64,000 bases of DNA from Azophilus sp965199705 (GCA_965199705.1 OZ241359.1:868001-932000); one strand, 5' to 3'; positions 42,139 to 51,599 are shown, counted from the stretch's first letter. Notes: generated by a model not told the origin, from the sequence alone. Numbers and translations are program-made.

Positions 42139-43707
42139 AGACGATCCGGCCGCAAGGCCCGCGTAAGTGAACGCGCCGCACCCCTGGCGGACGCCAGGAA
42201 ACCGGTGCTGCCGGGTCAGATCGGCGGCCGCTATCGCCCGCTTGGCGATGCCGACGCGGGGGCAGTGCTGGACAACGCCTTCCGCATCCTGGAACGGGTG
42301 GGCTTTGCCGAGGCAACGCCACATTGCATCCAGGCGTGTACTGGCGTCGGCGCGCGCCTCGGCGATGATGGCCGCCTGCGTATGCCGAGAGCGGTGGTGG
42401 AGGAGGCGCTTCGGGTTGCCCGTCGCAATCTGACCCTGCACGGGCAAGACCCGAAACACGATCTTGATCTTTCCGGTAGCCGCGTGCACTTCTCCACGGC
42501 TGGCGCCGCAGTGATGGTGGCGGACAGCGAAAACCGCGCCTATCGCGATTCCGAGGCCCGGGACCTGTACAACATGGCGCGGATAACGGACGCCTGCGAG
42601 CACATTCACATGTTCCAGCGCACCTGTGTGGCGCGCGACATCCCGGACAACAGCGAGATGGACCTCAACACCCTCTATTGTTCGGTGCTAGGCACCAGCA
42701 AGCATGTGGGGTCGAGCTGGGTGGCGTCGGCGCACGTCGAACAGAGCCTGCGAATGCTGCATCTCATTGCTGGCAGCGAGGATGCCTGGCGCGCACGGCC
42801 ATTCGTCAGCCAATCCAACTGCTTCGTGGTGCCGCCGATGAAATTTGCCACGGATGCGCTGGAATGTCTGCGCGTGGCGGTGGAGGGCGGTATGCCGGTG
42901 CTGCTGTTGTCTGCTGGCCAGGCTGGCGCTACGGCGCCGGCCTATCTGGCGGGAACCGTTTCCCAGGCCTGGGCCGAGTGTCTCGGTGGATTGGTGTATG
43001 TGAACGCAATCCGCCCGGGGGCGCCGGCCATCATCGGCGCCTGGCCGTTCGTTTCCGATCTGCGCACCGGCGCCATGAGCGGCGGCTCCCCGGAGCAGGG
43101 GCTGCTCTCCGCTGCCTGCGCCCAGATCGGCCTGATGCTGGATCTGCCCTTCGGCACCGCCTGCGGTATGTCCGACGCCAAGCTGCCGGACTTCCAGTCC
43201 GGCGGAGAGCGGGCGGCCACTGTGTTGTCCGCCGCCCTGTCCGGCGCCAACATTGTCTATGAATCCGCCGGCATGTACGCCAGCCTGCTGGGCGCCTGTC
43301 CGGAAAGCCTGCTGCTGGACAACGACCTGCTCGGCTCGGTAGGGCGGATGGTGCGTGGCGTGGAAGTGACGCCGGAGACACTCAGCTTCGAGGAAGTGGA
43401 GCAGGTCTGCGTCGGTGGCGAAGGCCACTATCTCGGTTCGGCCAATACTCTGCAGGTGATGCAGAGCGAGTATATCTATCCGGCCTTCAGCGATCGCGAC
43501 AGTCCGACCGTCTGGGCAGAAAAGAACAAGCCGGATCCGTTGGCGGAGGCGCAGGCCGCCATCCGCCAGATGCTGGCGGAGCCGGCGCCGCAACACATCA
43601 GCGATGCCCTGGATGCGCGTTTGCGAGCAGAATTCCCGATTCGCATTTCGCCTGAGGCGATGGGGCGCCAGGGTCGGTCGCCAGAGTCTCAGCGCCACGA
43701 GGCATGA
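42133..43707 (+). CDS. MttB-family (non-pyrrolysine) methyltransferase
   Basis: 524 residues from the ATG in the second repeat copy. The trimethylamine methyltransferase fold is recognisable from HFSTAGAAVMVADSENRAYR, GHYLGSANTLQVMQSEYIYP and PFGTACGMSDAKL. No in-frame amber codon is present, so it belongs to the large non-Pyl branch that uses quaternary amines such as glycine betaine or carnitine and not trimethylamine. A cognate corrinoid protein is not encoded nearby. Regulator upstream and folate enzyme (fhs) opposite suggest demethylation feeding one-carbon oxidation. Its stop overlaps the thrS start by four bases. Confidence 0.9.
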   Translation: MPRRSGRKARVSERAAPLADARKPVLPGQIGGRYRPLGDADAGAVLDNAFRILERVGFAEATPHCIQACTGVGARLGDDGRLRMPRAVVEEALRVARRNLTLHGQDPKHDLDLSGSRVHFSTAGAAVMVADSENRAYRDSEARDLYNMARITDACEHIHMFQRTCVARDIPDNSEMDLNTLYCSVLGTSKHVGSSWVASAHVEQSLRMLHLIAGSEDAWRARPFVSQSNCFVVPPMKFATDALECLRVAVEGGMPVLLLSAGQAGATAPAYLAGTVSQAWAECLGGLVYVNAIRPGAPAIIGAWPFVSDLRTGAMSGGSPEQGLLSAACAQIGLMLDLPFGTACGMSDAKLPDFQSGGERAATVLSAALSGANIVYESAGMYASLLGACPESLLLDNDLLGSVGRMVRGVEVTPETLSFEEVEQVCVGGEGHYLGSANTLQVMQSEYIYPAFSDRDSPTVWAEKNKPDPLAEAQAAIRQMLAEPAPQHISDALDARLRAEFPIRISPEAMGRQGRSPESQRHEA

Positions 43708-45575
43708 CAGCATCCTTCGAGCATAGCGGCGGTGAGCGTTCGGATAACGACCTCTACCGCATTCGGCACAGCCTGGCGCATGTGCTGGCGCAGGCGGTGC
43801 TGGAATTGCGCCCCGGTTCCACACTGGGCTTCGGGCCGCCGATACGGGATGGCTTTTACTACGACTTCGTGCTCAGCGCACCCCTGACCGAGGCCGATTT
43901 CCCTGATCTGGAGCGGCGCATGAAGAAGATCCTGAAGAAGGGACAGCGCTTCTATCGGGAAGATTTGCCGGCGGCGGAAGCCCTGGCGCGCATCGACGCG
44001 ATGGGCGAGCCCTACAAGCGGGAATATGGCGCCGAGCTGATCGAGAAGCATGACCTTGACGGCCTGTCGTTCTATCGCAATGGCCCGTTCCTGGATATGT
44101 GTGAAGGGCCGCATGTGGAAGATACGCGTCGGATTCCGCGCGATGCGTTCAAGTTGCGCAGTGTCGCCGGCGCCTACTGGCGCGGGGATTCCGACAACGT
44201 GATGATGACCCGCATCTACGCCTGGGCCTATGCCGACAAGGCGTCTCTCGACGCTGAAGTAGCCCGCTGGCAGGAGGCGCAGGCTCGGGATCACAAGAAG
44301 CTCGGCCGGGAACTTGGCATTTTCGCCATTGACAACCTGGTCGGGCGCGGCCTGCCGCTCTGGCTGCCGAATGGCACGGTTGTGCGCGATGAACTGGAAA
44401 ACCTGGCCAAGGAACTGGAATTCGAGGCGGGCTATCAGCGGGTCGCAACGCCGCATCTGGCGCGGGAAGCGCTCTACTATCAATCCGGGCATCTACCCTA
44501 TTACGGCGAAGACATGTATCCAGCCATGGAGTTGATGGATCAGTCCGACGCCCAGGCAGACGGCGACGCCCCGGATACGCTGCGACGCATCAAGGAAGCC
44601 TATCGGCTCAGACCCATGAATTGCCCGCACCACCATCGCGTCTATGCTGCCGAACCGCGCAGTTATCGCGACCTGCCGCTGCGTCTGGCCGAGTATGGGC
44701 AGGTGTATCGCTGGGAGGATTCCGGGGCCGTGGGTGGCCTGGTTCGGGTGCGCGGCATGTGCATGAACGATGCCCACATCTACTGCACGCCGGAGCAGAT
44801 CAAGAGCGAATTCAGCGCAGTCATGTCGCTCTATCAGCGGGCCTACGCCATCCTCGGGCTGGAAGATTATGTAGTGCGTCTGTCGCGCTGGGACCCGGAC
44901 GATCCCAAGGGTCGGGAGAAGTACGTCGATCAACCCGAGGCCTGGGCGCAATCGGAGCAGATTCTGGAGGACGTGTTGCGCACGCTTGGCGTCAACCATG
45001 TCGAAGGCGTGGGCGAGGCCGCATTCTACGGCCCGAAGATCGACATCCAGTTTCGCACTGTGACCGGGCGCGAAGAGTCTCTTTCTACCGTGCAACTGGA
45101 TTTTGCTCAGCCGCGCGCCCTCGGCCTCAAGTACACGGGCGCTGACGGCGCAACACACACGCCCTACTGCATCCATCGGGCGCCACTCAGCACGCACGAG
45201 CGTATGGTCGCCTTCCTGCTCGAGCACACGGCCGGCGCCTTCCCGACCTGGCTTGCGCCTGTGCAGGTGCAGGTGATTACGGTGTCAGATCAATACGATG
45301 ACTATGGGCAGGAAATCGTGCAACGCCTGCGCAAGCAACAGATTCGGGCAGAGCTGGCGCCGTCGAGCGACACAGTTTCAAAAAAGGTGCGCACCGGCGC
45401 CACGCGCAAGATCCCGAACCTGCTGATTGTCGGCGAGCGGGAGAGGGCAGAGCGCACCGTGACCCTGCGCCGCTACGGCCACAAGGACCAGCACACCCTG
45501 GCCCTGGATGTCTTCGAATCCCGATTGCTGGCCAGCATCCGCAGCCGCGCCCAGGCCTTTCTGTTGCCGGATTGA
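43704..45575 (+). CDS. thrS: Threonyl-tRNA synthetase lacking the TGS domain
   Basis: 623 residues. It begins directly with the editing domain (HSLAHVLAQAV, later DMCEGPHV), so the ~60-residue N-terminal TGS domain of the usual bacterial enzyme is absent. The class II catalytic core has the zinc ligands in PMNCPHH, NDAHIYC and IHRAPLS, and motif 2 in VRVRGM. Compared with E. coli there is an extra polar stretch near SDAQADGDAPD before the PMNCPHH motif. The anticodon domain (WLAPVQVQVI, GATRKIPNLL) is intact. It is coupled to mttB by a four-base overlap and is not next to infC, its normal neighbour, which suggests replacement by a divergent copy. Confidence 0.93.
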   Translation: MTASFEHSGGERSDNDLYRIRHSLAHVLAQAVLELRPGSTLGFGPPIRDGFYYDFVLSAPLTEADFPDLERRMKKILKKGQRFYREDLPAAEALARIDAMGEPYKREYGAELIEKHDLDGLSFYRNGPFLDMCEGPHVEDTRRIPRDAFKLRSVAGAYWRGDSDNVMMTRIYAWAYADKASLDAEVARWQEAQARDHKKLGRELGIFAIDNLVGRGLPLWLPNGTVVRDELENLAKELEFEAGYQRVATPHLAREALYYQSGHLPYYGEDMYPAMELMDQSDAQADGDAPDTLRRIKEAYRLRPMNCPHHHRVYAAEPRSYRDLPLRLAEYGQVYRWEDSGAVGGLVRVRGMCMNDAHIYCTPEQIKSEFSAVMSLYQRAYAILGLEDYVVRLSRWDPDDPKGREKYVDQPEAWAQSEQILEDVLRTLGVNHVEGVGEAAFYGPKIDIQFRTVTGREESLSTVQLDFAQPRALGLKYTGADGATHTPYCIHRAPLSTHERMVAFLLEHTAGAFPTWLAPVQVQVITVSDQYDDYGQEIVQRLRKQQIRAELAPSSDTVSKKVRTGATRKIPNLLIVGERERAERTVTLRRYGHKDQHTLALDVFESRLLASIRSRAQAFLLPD

Positions 45576-45610
45576 GGCGGGTCAGCGCGCTGGCGGGATA
45601 GACCGGCTGC

Positions 45611-46078
45611 TCAAGCGCCTGTGACCGCCGCCAGCACCCTGGCAGGATGATCGGCTGCTCTCGGAACGCGCTTCCAGTGTTTGGCGACCAGGCCGTCCGG
45701 CCCGACCCAAACGGTTGAGCGGATCACGCCGGTGACTGTCTTGCCGTACATCTTCTTTTCGCCCCAGGCGCCGTAAGCCGTCATCATGGCCTTGTCGGGG
45801 TCGGACAGCAGCGGAAAGGGCAGCTGATACTTGTCCGTGAAGCGCCGATGCGAGGCGCCGTCGTCCGGGGAAACCCCGATCACCTGGATGCCGGCAGCGC
45901 CAAGGTCGGACCAGAGATCACGAAAGCCGCAGGCTTCCTTGGTGCAGCCCGGCGTGTCGTCCCGGGGGTAGAAGTAGATCACCAGATGCTGGTTGGCGAA
46001 TTGCGCCAGGGAGACGGGGTTGCCGTCTGTGTCTTGCAGGGTGAAGTCAGGCGGTGCGGCGCCTTCGGTGATGGCCAT
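45611..46078 (-). CDS. bcp: Thioredoxin-dependent thiol peroxidase (BCP/PrxQ)
   Basis: Reduces hydroperoxides with thioredoxin. 155 residues, full length: thioredoxin fold with PDFTLQDTDGNPVSL, the peroxidatic Cys in PGCTKEACGFRD and the resolving Cys five residues on, and the GVSPDD turn. It is the last gene before the convergent thrS; only 35 bases separate them. Confidence 0.95.
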   Translation of the reverse strand: MAITEGAAPPDFTLQDTDGNPVSLAQFANQHLVIYFYPRDDTPGCTKEACGFRDLWSDLGAAGIQVIGVSPDDGASHRRFTDKYQLPFPLLSDPDKAMMTAYGAWGEKKMYGKTVTGVIRSTVWVGPDGLVAKHWKRVPRAADHPARVLAAVTGA

Positions 46079-46115
46079 GGATAGATGCTCTTGGTTGAAT
46101 GAAGCCTGGGCAGCG

Positions 46116-46463
46116 TCAGCCGCGCAGCGTGCGCAGCAGGTCTTGCAGTTGTCGAATCATGCCGTTGACGAATGGATCTGGCTCGCCGGCGGCAGACTTG
46201 CCGGCGAGCTCGGCCCTCGCGCCACTCAGCGTGACGCCACGCTCGCGCACCAGATGATGTATGCGGCGCGCAATCTCGATGTTTTCTGGCGTGTAGTAGC
46301 GGCGGTTGCCAGCGCGCTTGGTCGGGTTCAATTGCGGCACCTCGCGCTCCCAGTGGCGCAGCACGTGCGGCTTGACGTCCAGCATCCCGGCCACTTCACC
46401 GATGGTGAAGTAGCGCTTGCCGAGGGTTGTATCTGAATCAGGACTTGGCTTCTGGGCCGACAT
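46116..46463 (-). CDS. MerR-family regulator downstream of ihfA
   Basis: 115 residues: N-terminal winged helix (RYFTIGEVAGMLDVKPHVLR, HWEREVPQLNPTKRAGNRR) and a short helical tail. It overlaps the end of ihfA by 26 bases. pheT-ihfA-merR is the conserved gammaproteobacterial order; its regulon is unknown and no metal-binding Cys pair is visible. Confidence 0.93.
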   Translation of the reverse strand: MSAQKPSPDSDTTLGKRYFTIGEVAGMLDVKPHVLRHWEREVPQLNPTKRAGNRRYYTPENIEIARRIHHLVRERGVTLSGARAELAGKSAAGEPDPFVNGMIRQLQDLLRTLRG

Positions 46464-46746
46464 GACCCGCCACCCGGCCGCGCAGCTTCTGGCCCGAGTG
46501 AAAAGTGACGACCCGTCGCGGTGCGATCATGCATTCTTTCCCGGTTTTGGGATTTCGACCCGGCCGGGCCGACTTGTTTCGCAAGTTGAAGTTGCCGAAG
46601 CCGGAAAGCTTCACCTGCCCGTTCTTCTCCAGACAAGCCGCGATTTCCTCGAAGAAGGAGGCGACGATTTCCTTGCCCTCGCTTTTGTTGACGCCGAGAT
46701 CCTCGTAGAGCAACTCGGCGATTCTGGCTCTGGTAAGTGCTGTCAC
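46438..46746 (-). CDS. ihfA: Integration host factor subunit alpha
   Basis: A DNA-bending nucleoid protein, half of IHF. 102 residues from GTG 46746, chosen because MTALTRARIAELL matches the family N-terminus; a longer form starts six codons earlier. The beta-arm consensus GFGNFNLRNKSARPGRNPKT is intact. The gene lies between pheT and merR. Confidence 0.94.
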   Translation of the reverse strand: MTALTRARIAELLYEDLGVNKSEGKEIVASFFEEIAACLEKNGQVKLSGFGNFNLRNKSARPGRNPKTGKECMIAPRRVVTFHSGQKLRGRVAGHVGPEAKS

Positions 46747-46783
46747 GGTAAGCCCCCCGCACACTGTTGCATGACAATGAACC

Positions 46784-49219
46784 TCAGGCCCCTGAGGCCT
46801 CCGGCGCCTGGCGCAACCGAACGCCGAGTTCGGACTCCGCCGCCCGGATTGCTCGCTTTGTCAGGGCCTCGATCTTTCGCTCCGTGAGGGTGGCGGAAGT
46901 TCCTCGCAAGGTCAAGCCCACAGCGATACTTTTTTGTTCGGATTCAATTTGTTTGTCTCGATAGACATCAAAGATCGTCAACTCCGCAAGGCTTGCGCCC
47001 AGGCTTCGGGCAAGCGTCTCTCGCAGGGCGCCGGCAGACACGGACTCAGGCGCCAGAAATGCCAGATCACGGCGTGCGGCAGGTGTGTTGGGAATGTCCT
47101 GAAAACGTCGCCTGGGCCGCTCAAGCAGCGCTTCGGCGTCCAGCTCGAAAACCAGTACGCGGGAGTCCTGGCTGCTGAGGCCGAGAACGCGGCAGAGTCG
47201 GGGATGCAGACGGCCGAGCCATCCAACCGCCTCGCCCGCCAGGCGAATCGTGGCCTGTTGGCCTGGGTGCAGCATCGGCTCGCCGCCCACCGCGAAGGTG
47301 GCTGTCAGCCCCGTCCAGGCGATCAGCCGTTCCAGGGCGCCTTTCAGGTCAAAGAAATCCGCAGCAAGCCGCCGTCCGTGCCAGGATTCCGGGCGCCGAT
47401 CGCCCCAGATCAGGCCGCCAAGCCGGGCAGTCTGGCGCACCGGGGAACCGGGTCCGAAGCAGAGCCCGAGTTCGAACAACCATACCCGCCTTTGCTGACG
47501 GTTCTGGTTGAACGCCAGCGCGCTGGTCAGTCCTGGCAAGAGATTGCTGCGCATCACCGATTGTTCGGACGACATCGGGTTCGCCAACGCCAACTGCTGG
47601 CCGTTCGGGTCGAGCAGGTGCTGGCGTTGGGGATCGACAAAGCTGTAGGTCACGGCTTCCTGAAAGCCGAGCGCCGCCATCTGTTGTTTTAGCTGTTCCT
47701 CGCTGCTGCGTTCCAGGTGCGGCGACGCCAGGGCCAGGGCCGCTTCCGGCTGTACGCCGGGGATTCGATCATAGCCGTGGATACGGCAGATTTCTTCAAT
47801 CAAGTCGGCCTCGATGCGGATGTCGAAACGGTGCCGAGGGGCGTCGATCACCCAGACGGCGCCATCCTCATCGTGCTCGCGACGTTCCACGAGGAGAAAG
47901 CCGAGACGCGCCAGAACTGCATCCACGGCGTCTGCGTCGAAGGTGATGCCCGCCAGCTTGTTCAACCGACGCTGGCGCAGCGCAACCCTCGGCGGCGGCG
48001 ATGGCCAGCCGGGCGCTTCGGCCCGGGTGACCGGCCCGGCGGCGCCGCCAGTGATTTCCAGCAGCAGGGCGGTGGCGCGCGCCATGGCTTCGTCTTGCAG
48101 GCTCAGGTCCACGCCACGCTCGAACCGATGCGAGGCGTCTGTGTGCAATCCATGGCGGCGGGCCGTGGCGGCAACGGTCATCGGCTCGAACCAGGCGCAT
48201 TCCAGGAACACGTCGCGGGTGTCTGGGCCGATGCTGCTGCGTTCGCCGCCCATCACCCCGGCGATGGCCACGGCGCCGGCGGCGTCCGCGATCAGGAGCG
48301 CGTCCGGGTCCAGGTCGATGACCTGTCCGTCGAGGAGGGTCAGGGACTCGCCGGCCGTTGCCCGGCGCACTGTGATGCCGCCGCTGAGTTCGGCCAGATC
48401 GAAGGCGTGCATCGGTTGGCCGAGTTCCAGCATGACCAGGTTGGTGACGTCCACCACCGGATCAAGGCTGCGCAGCCCCGCCCGCCGCAGACGCTCGCGC
48501 AACCAGAGCGGCGAGACGGCATCCCGGTTGATGCCCTCAATCACGCGCCCCAGATAGCGTGGACAACCGGCCGGGTCGGCGAGGCTCACCGGCAGGCTGG
48601 CCCGGGTTTGTTCGTTGACCGGCGCAACCACGGGTTGATTCACCGGCAGGCCGTTGAGAACGCCGACCTCCCTGGCCAGACCGCGGATGCTGAGGCAATC
48701 GCCCCGATTCGGCGTGAGATCGAGATCGATCATGGCATCGTCAAGCGACAAGACTGCCTCCAGGGTGTCGCCAGGCGCGGTTGAATCCGGCAATTCGAGC
48801 AGGATGTCGTTGGCTTCGCCAAGGCCGAGCTCGGCCGCCGAGCACAGCATCCCGACGGAATCGACACCGTGTACGGCGCGGGCGGTGATGCGCCTGCCAT
48901 CCGGCAGGCAGGCGCTGGGCGGCGCATAAGCGCAAGCGAGACCTGGCGCCGCATTTGCCGCGCCGCAGACCAGCTGCGTGCGACTGTCGCCTTCAGCCCC
49001 CGCGCTGCCACAGTCGATCAGACAGACCCGGAGACCGGGTTTTTCGGGATGTGGCGCGACTGATTCGATGCGGGCTGCAATCACGCCTGTCAGCGAGGCC
49101 GGCGCCGCCGGGCTGACGGCCTCGACTTCCAGGCCCGCCATGGTGAGTTGATCGACAAGCGTCTTTCGGCTGATGGGTGGGTTCACCCATTCCCGCAACC
49201 AGGCTTCGCTGATCCGCAT
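46784..49219 (-). CDS. pheT: Phenylalanyl-tRNA synthetase beta subunit
   Basis: 811 residues. The N-terminal tRNA-binding (EMAP/OB) domain is followed by B3/B4 editing and B5 domains (LTPNRGDCLSIRGLAREVG, GQPMHAFDLAEL), the class II-like core and the ferredoxin-fold anticodon domain at the C-terminus (DIPNTPAARRDLAFL, IFDVYRD). Complete. It starts with ATG in a one-base overlap with the pheS stop. Confidence 0.97.
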   Translation of the reverse strand: MRISEAWLREWVNPPISRKTLVDQLTMAGLEVEAVSPAAPASLTGVIAARIESVAPHPEKPGLRVCLIDCGSAGAEGDSRTQLVCGAANAAPGLACAYAPPSACLPDGRRITARAVHGVDSVGMLCSAAELGLGEANDILLELPDSTAPGDTLEAVLSLDDAMIDLDLTPNRGDCLSIRGLAREVGVLNGLPVNQPVVAPVNEQTRASLPVSLADPAGCPRYLGRVIEGINRDAVSPLWLRERLRRAGLRSLDPVVDVTNLVMLELGQPMHAFDLAELSGGITVRRATAGESLTLLDGQVIDLDPDALLIADAAGAVAIAGVMGGERSSIGPDTRDVFLECAWFEPMTVAATARRHGLHTDASHRFERGVDLSLQDEAMARATALLLEITGGAAGPVTRAEAPGWPSPPPRVALRQRRLNKLAGITFDADAVDAVLARLGFLLVERREHDEDGAVWVIDAPRHRFDIRIEADLIEEICRIHGYDRIPGVQPEAALALASPHLERSSEEQLKQQMAALGFQEAVTYSFVDPQRQHLLDPNGQQLALANPMSSEQSVMRSNLLPGLTSALAFNQNRQQRRVWLFELGLCFGPGSPVRQTARLGGLIWGDRRPESWHGRRLAADFFDLKGALERLIAWTGLTATFAVGGEPMLHPGQQATIRLAGEAVGWLGRLHPRLCRVLGLSSQDSRVLVFELDAEALLERPRRRFQDIPNTPAARRDLAFLAPESVSAGALRETLARSLGASLAELTIFDVYRDKQIESEQKSIAVGLTLRGTSATLTERKIEALTKRAIRAAESELGVRLRQAPEASGA

Positions 49220-50235
49220 CAGTTGAATTGCGCCAGAAAGCGCAGGTCGTTCTCAAAGAAGAGGCGGATGTCGGACACCTCGTGCAGCAGCATGGCCAGG
49301 CGGTCGCCGCCCATGCCGAAGGCAAAGCCGGACCAGACTTCCGGATCAATGCCGGACATTTCCAGAGCGCGCGGATGCATCAGGCCGCAGCCCATGATTT
49401 CCAGCCAGCCGGTCTGGCTGCACACTCGACAGCCGCTGCCCTGACAGCGCACGCATTGCACGTCTACCTCCGCCGAGGGCTCGGTAAACGGAAAATAGGA
49501 AGGTCGGAATCGCAGATTCAGCGGCTGGTCGAAGAAGGCGCGCACAAAGTCGGTCACGGTGCCCTTCAGATCGGCAAAGCTGATGTCTCTGTCCACCACC
49601 AGCCCCTCGATCTGATGGAACATGGGGGTGTGCGTCAGGTCGCTGTCGCGGCGATAGACGCGCCCCGGGCAGATCACTCGAATCGGCGGCGGCTGCGATT
49701 CCATCACATGCACCTGGGCCGGTGACGTATGCGTGCGCAGCAGCGTGCCGTCGTCGAAATAGAAGGTGTCGTGCATGGCGCGGGCCGGGTGGTGCGGCGG
49801 AATATTGAGCGCTTCAAAGTTGTGGTAGTCGTCTTCAACTTCCAGCCCGGAGTAGATCTGATAGCCGGCGCCGGCGAAGATGGCCTGCACCCGGGCGAGG
49901 GTCTGGCTGACTGGATGCAGTCCGCCCTGGGCCGCGGGGCGACCGGGGAGGGTGACGTCCACCGCTTCCGCAGCCAGGGTTCTGGTCAGCAGTTCGTCGG
50001 CAAGCTGCTGCTTGCGAGTGGCAATCCGTTCCGCCAGATCCGCCTTGGCGGCATTGACTGCGGCGCCCGCCTTTGGACGGCTGGCTGGATCAAGATCAGC
50101 AAGCCCGCGCAGCAGTTGCGTGAGTTGGCCCTTGCGCCCCAGATAGCGCACGCGAACCGCATCCAGCCCAGCCGCGTCCTCTGCTGCTTGTACCGCCGCC
50201 CTGGCCTCGGCCATGACGCTGTCGATTCGGGTCAT
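49219..50235 (-). CDS. pheS: Phenylalanyl-tRNA synthetase alpha subunit
   Basis: 338 residues from ATG 50235 (MTRIDSVMAEARAAV); the frame is open 42 codons upstream but that part is low-complexity and nonhomologous. N-terminal coiled coil, then the class II core: HPARAMHDTFYF, THTSPAQVHVM, FHQIEGLVVDR (motif 2 region), FPFTEPSAEVDV and GFAFGMGGDRLAML (motif 3). A Cys cluster CVRCQGSGCRVC in the insertion is typical of the bacterial form. Confidence 0.97.
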   Translation of the reverse strand: MTRIDSVMAEARAAVQAAEDAAGLDAVRVRYLGRKGQLTQLLRGLADLDPASRPKAGAAVNAAKADLAERIATRKQQLADELLTRTLAAEAVDVTLPGRPAAQGGLHPVSQTLARVQAIFAGAGYQIYSGLEVEDDYHNFEALNIPPHHPARAMHDTFYFDDGTLLRTHTSPAQVHVMESQPPPIRVICPGRVYRRDSDLTHTPMFHQIEGLVVDRDISFADLKGTVTDFVRAFFDQPLNLRFRPSYFPFTEPSAEVDVQCVRCQGSGCRVCSQTGWLEIMGCGLMHPRALEMSGIDPEVWSGFAFGMGGDRLAMLLHEVSDIRLFFENDLRFLAQFN

Positions 50236-50299
50236 GTTGGATGAAATCGCGCGCTGATCCGGGCGGATGTGAGCCTTTTGCGGCCGCGAGCGCTTCTGC

Positions 50300-50662
50300 T
50301 CAGGGTGCTGCGAGGGCGGCCTTGGCCTGCTCCGCCAGCGCGCCGAAGGCGGCTTCTTCATGCACCGCCAGGTCCGCCAGTACGCGCCTGTCCATGTCGA
50401 TTTGCGCCTGCTTCAGGCCGCAGATGAAACGGCTGTAGGAAAGCCCGTGCTGGCGCGCCGCGGCATTGATGCGCATGATCCACAGAGACCGGAATTGTCG
50501 CTTGCGTTGACGCCGATCCCGGTAGGCGTACTGGCCAGCGCGGATAACCGCCTGCTTGGCCGATTTGAACGAGCGGCTGCGCGCGCCATAGTAGCCTCTG
50601 GCCGCCTTCAACACCTTCTTGCGGCGCGCCCTGGATGGCACGCTTTTCTTGACCCTGGGCAT
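50300..50662 (-). CDS. rplT: Ribosomal protein L20
   Basis: 120 residues; highly basic N-terminus (RARRKKVLKAARGYYGARSR) and the conserved FRSLWIMRINAAARQHGLSY. L20 organises 23S rRNA and in some bacteria represses the infC-rpmI-rplT transcript. I did not identify a translational operator here. 64 bases separate it from pheS. Confidence 0.97.
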   Translation of the reverse strand: MPRVKKSVPSRARRKKVLKAARGYYGARSRSFKSAKQAVIRAGQYAYRDRRQRKRQFRSLWIMRINAAARQHGLSYSRFICGLKQAQIDMDRRVLADLAVHEEAAFGALAEQAKAALAAP

Positions 50663-50774
50663 GAGTTCCTCTTCTCTGGCCGAGCCCTGTGGCTCCGCCG
50701 CGCATCCGTGATCTTGTGGTCGTGCCAGGCCCCGCTCGGCAGGCTCCGCCTGATGTTCTGCCTGGCCCGCCGGT

Positions 50775-50975
50775 TTACCTGGCCTTTTTTGGCGTCAAGC
50801 GCCGCAGACCGGCCACATCGGCTGCGGCCACCCGATTCAGGCCGCGCAGCTGTCGTTTCCGCTTCGGCGCCTTTTTCGTCAGAATGTGGTTGCGATTCGT
50901 GCGCCTGTGCTTGAAGCCGTTGGCTGTGCGCCGAAAGCGCTTGGCGGCGCCACGGTTGGTTTTCATCTTGGGCAC
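50775..50975 (-). CDS. rpmI: Ribosomal protein L35
   Basis: 66 residues: MPKMKTNRGAAKRFRRTANG, then the KHRRTNRNHILTKK block. Full length. It lies 112 bases before rplT on the same transcript; that gap holds no gene. Confidence 0.97.
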   Translation of the reverse strand: MPKMKTNRGAAKRFRRTANGFKHRRTNRNHILTKKAPKRKRQLRGLNRVAAADVAGLRRLTPKKAR

Positions 50976-51062
50976 GTCAATTTCTCTGTTCTTGTTCAGG
51001 CATCACGTATGTTGTTCGGGCATCCAGTCTGCTTCCGCGACCCATGCGCGGGCCGAACGGGA

Positions 51063-51599
51063 TCAGCCCTTGCGCCGCTTCGGGGCCAGCACCATGATTG
51101 CCTGACGCCCTTCGAATTTCGGCTCCGATTCCACCATCGCCAGTTCCGAGAGATCGTCTGTGATGCGTGACATCAGCTGCATGCCGATCTCCGGATGCAC
51201 GATTTCCCGGCCTCTGAACCGAAGCGACACCTTGGCCTTGTCGCCGTCTTGCAGAAAACGCACCAGATTGCGCAACTTGACCTGGTAGTCGCCCTCCTCG
51301 GTGCCAGGCCGGAATTTCATTTCCTTCACCTGGGTCTGCTTCTGTTTCTTGCGCTGCGCTGCCCGGTTCTTCTTGGCTTCGAAGAGATGCTTGCCGTAAT
51401 CAAGAATCTTGACTACCGGCGGCTCCGCTTCCGGCGCGATCAGCACCAGATCCATGCCCGACCTTTGCGCCTCCGTCAGCGCCATGTCCCGGCTGACGAT
51501 ACCTACCTGAGATCCGTCCGCGCCGATCAGACGCACATTGGCAACCGCGATGTCGTCGTTGACCAGCGCTCGCTCGATGCGCCTAGCGCCCTTTTTGAT
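51063..51599 (-). CDS. infC: Translation initiation factor IF-3, apparent ATC start
   Basis: 178 residues if read from the ATC at 51599, which gives IKKGARRIERALVNDDIAVA ahead of the family core VRLIGADGSQVGIV. A canonical start (GTG at 51536 or ATG further in) would delete the N-terminal helix. GGAGAG (51605-51610) stands five bases before this ATC. Rare AUU/AUC starts are the known basis of infC autoregulation, because IF-3 discriminates against them. The C-domain has VKEMKFRPGTEEGDYQVKL and RFRGREIVHPEIG. First gene of the infC-rpmI-rplT-pheST-ihfA-merR operon. Confidence 0.92.
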   Translation of the reverse strand: MKKGARRIERALVNDDIAVANVRLIGADGSQVGIVSRDMALTEAQRSGMDLVLIAPEAEPPVVKILDYGKHLFEAKKNRAAQRKKQKQTQVKEMKFRPGTEEGDYQVKLRNLVRFLQDGDKAKVSLRFRGREIVHPEIGMQLMSRITDDLSELAMVESEPKFEGRQAIMVLAPKRRKG

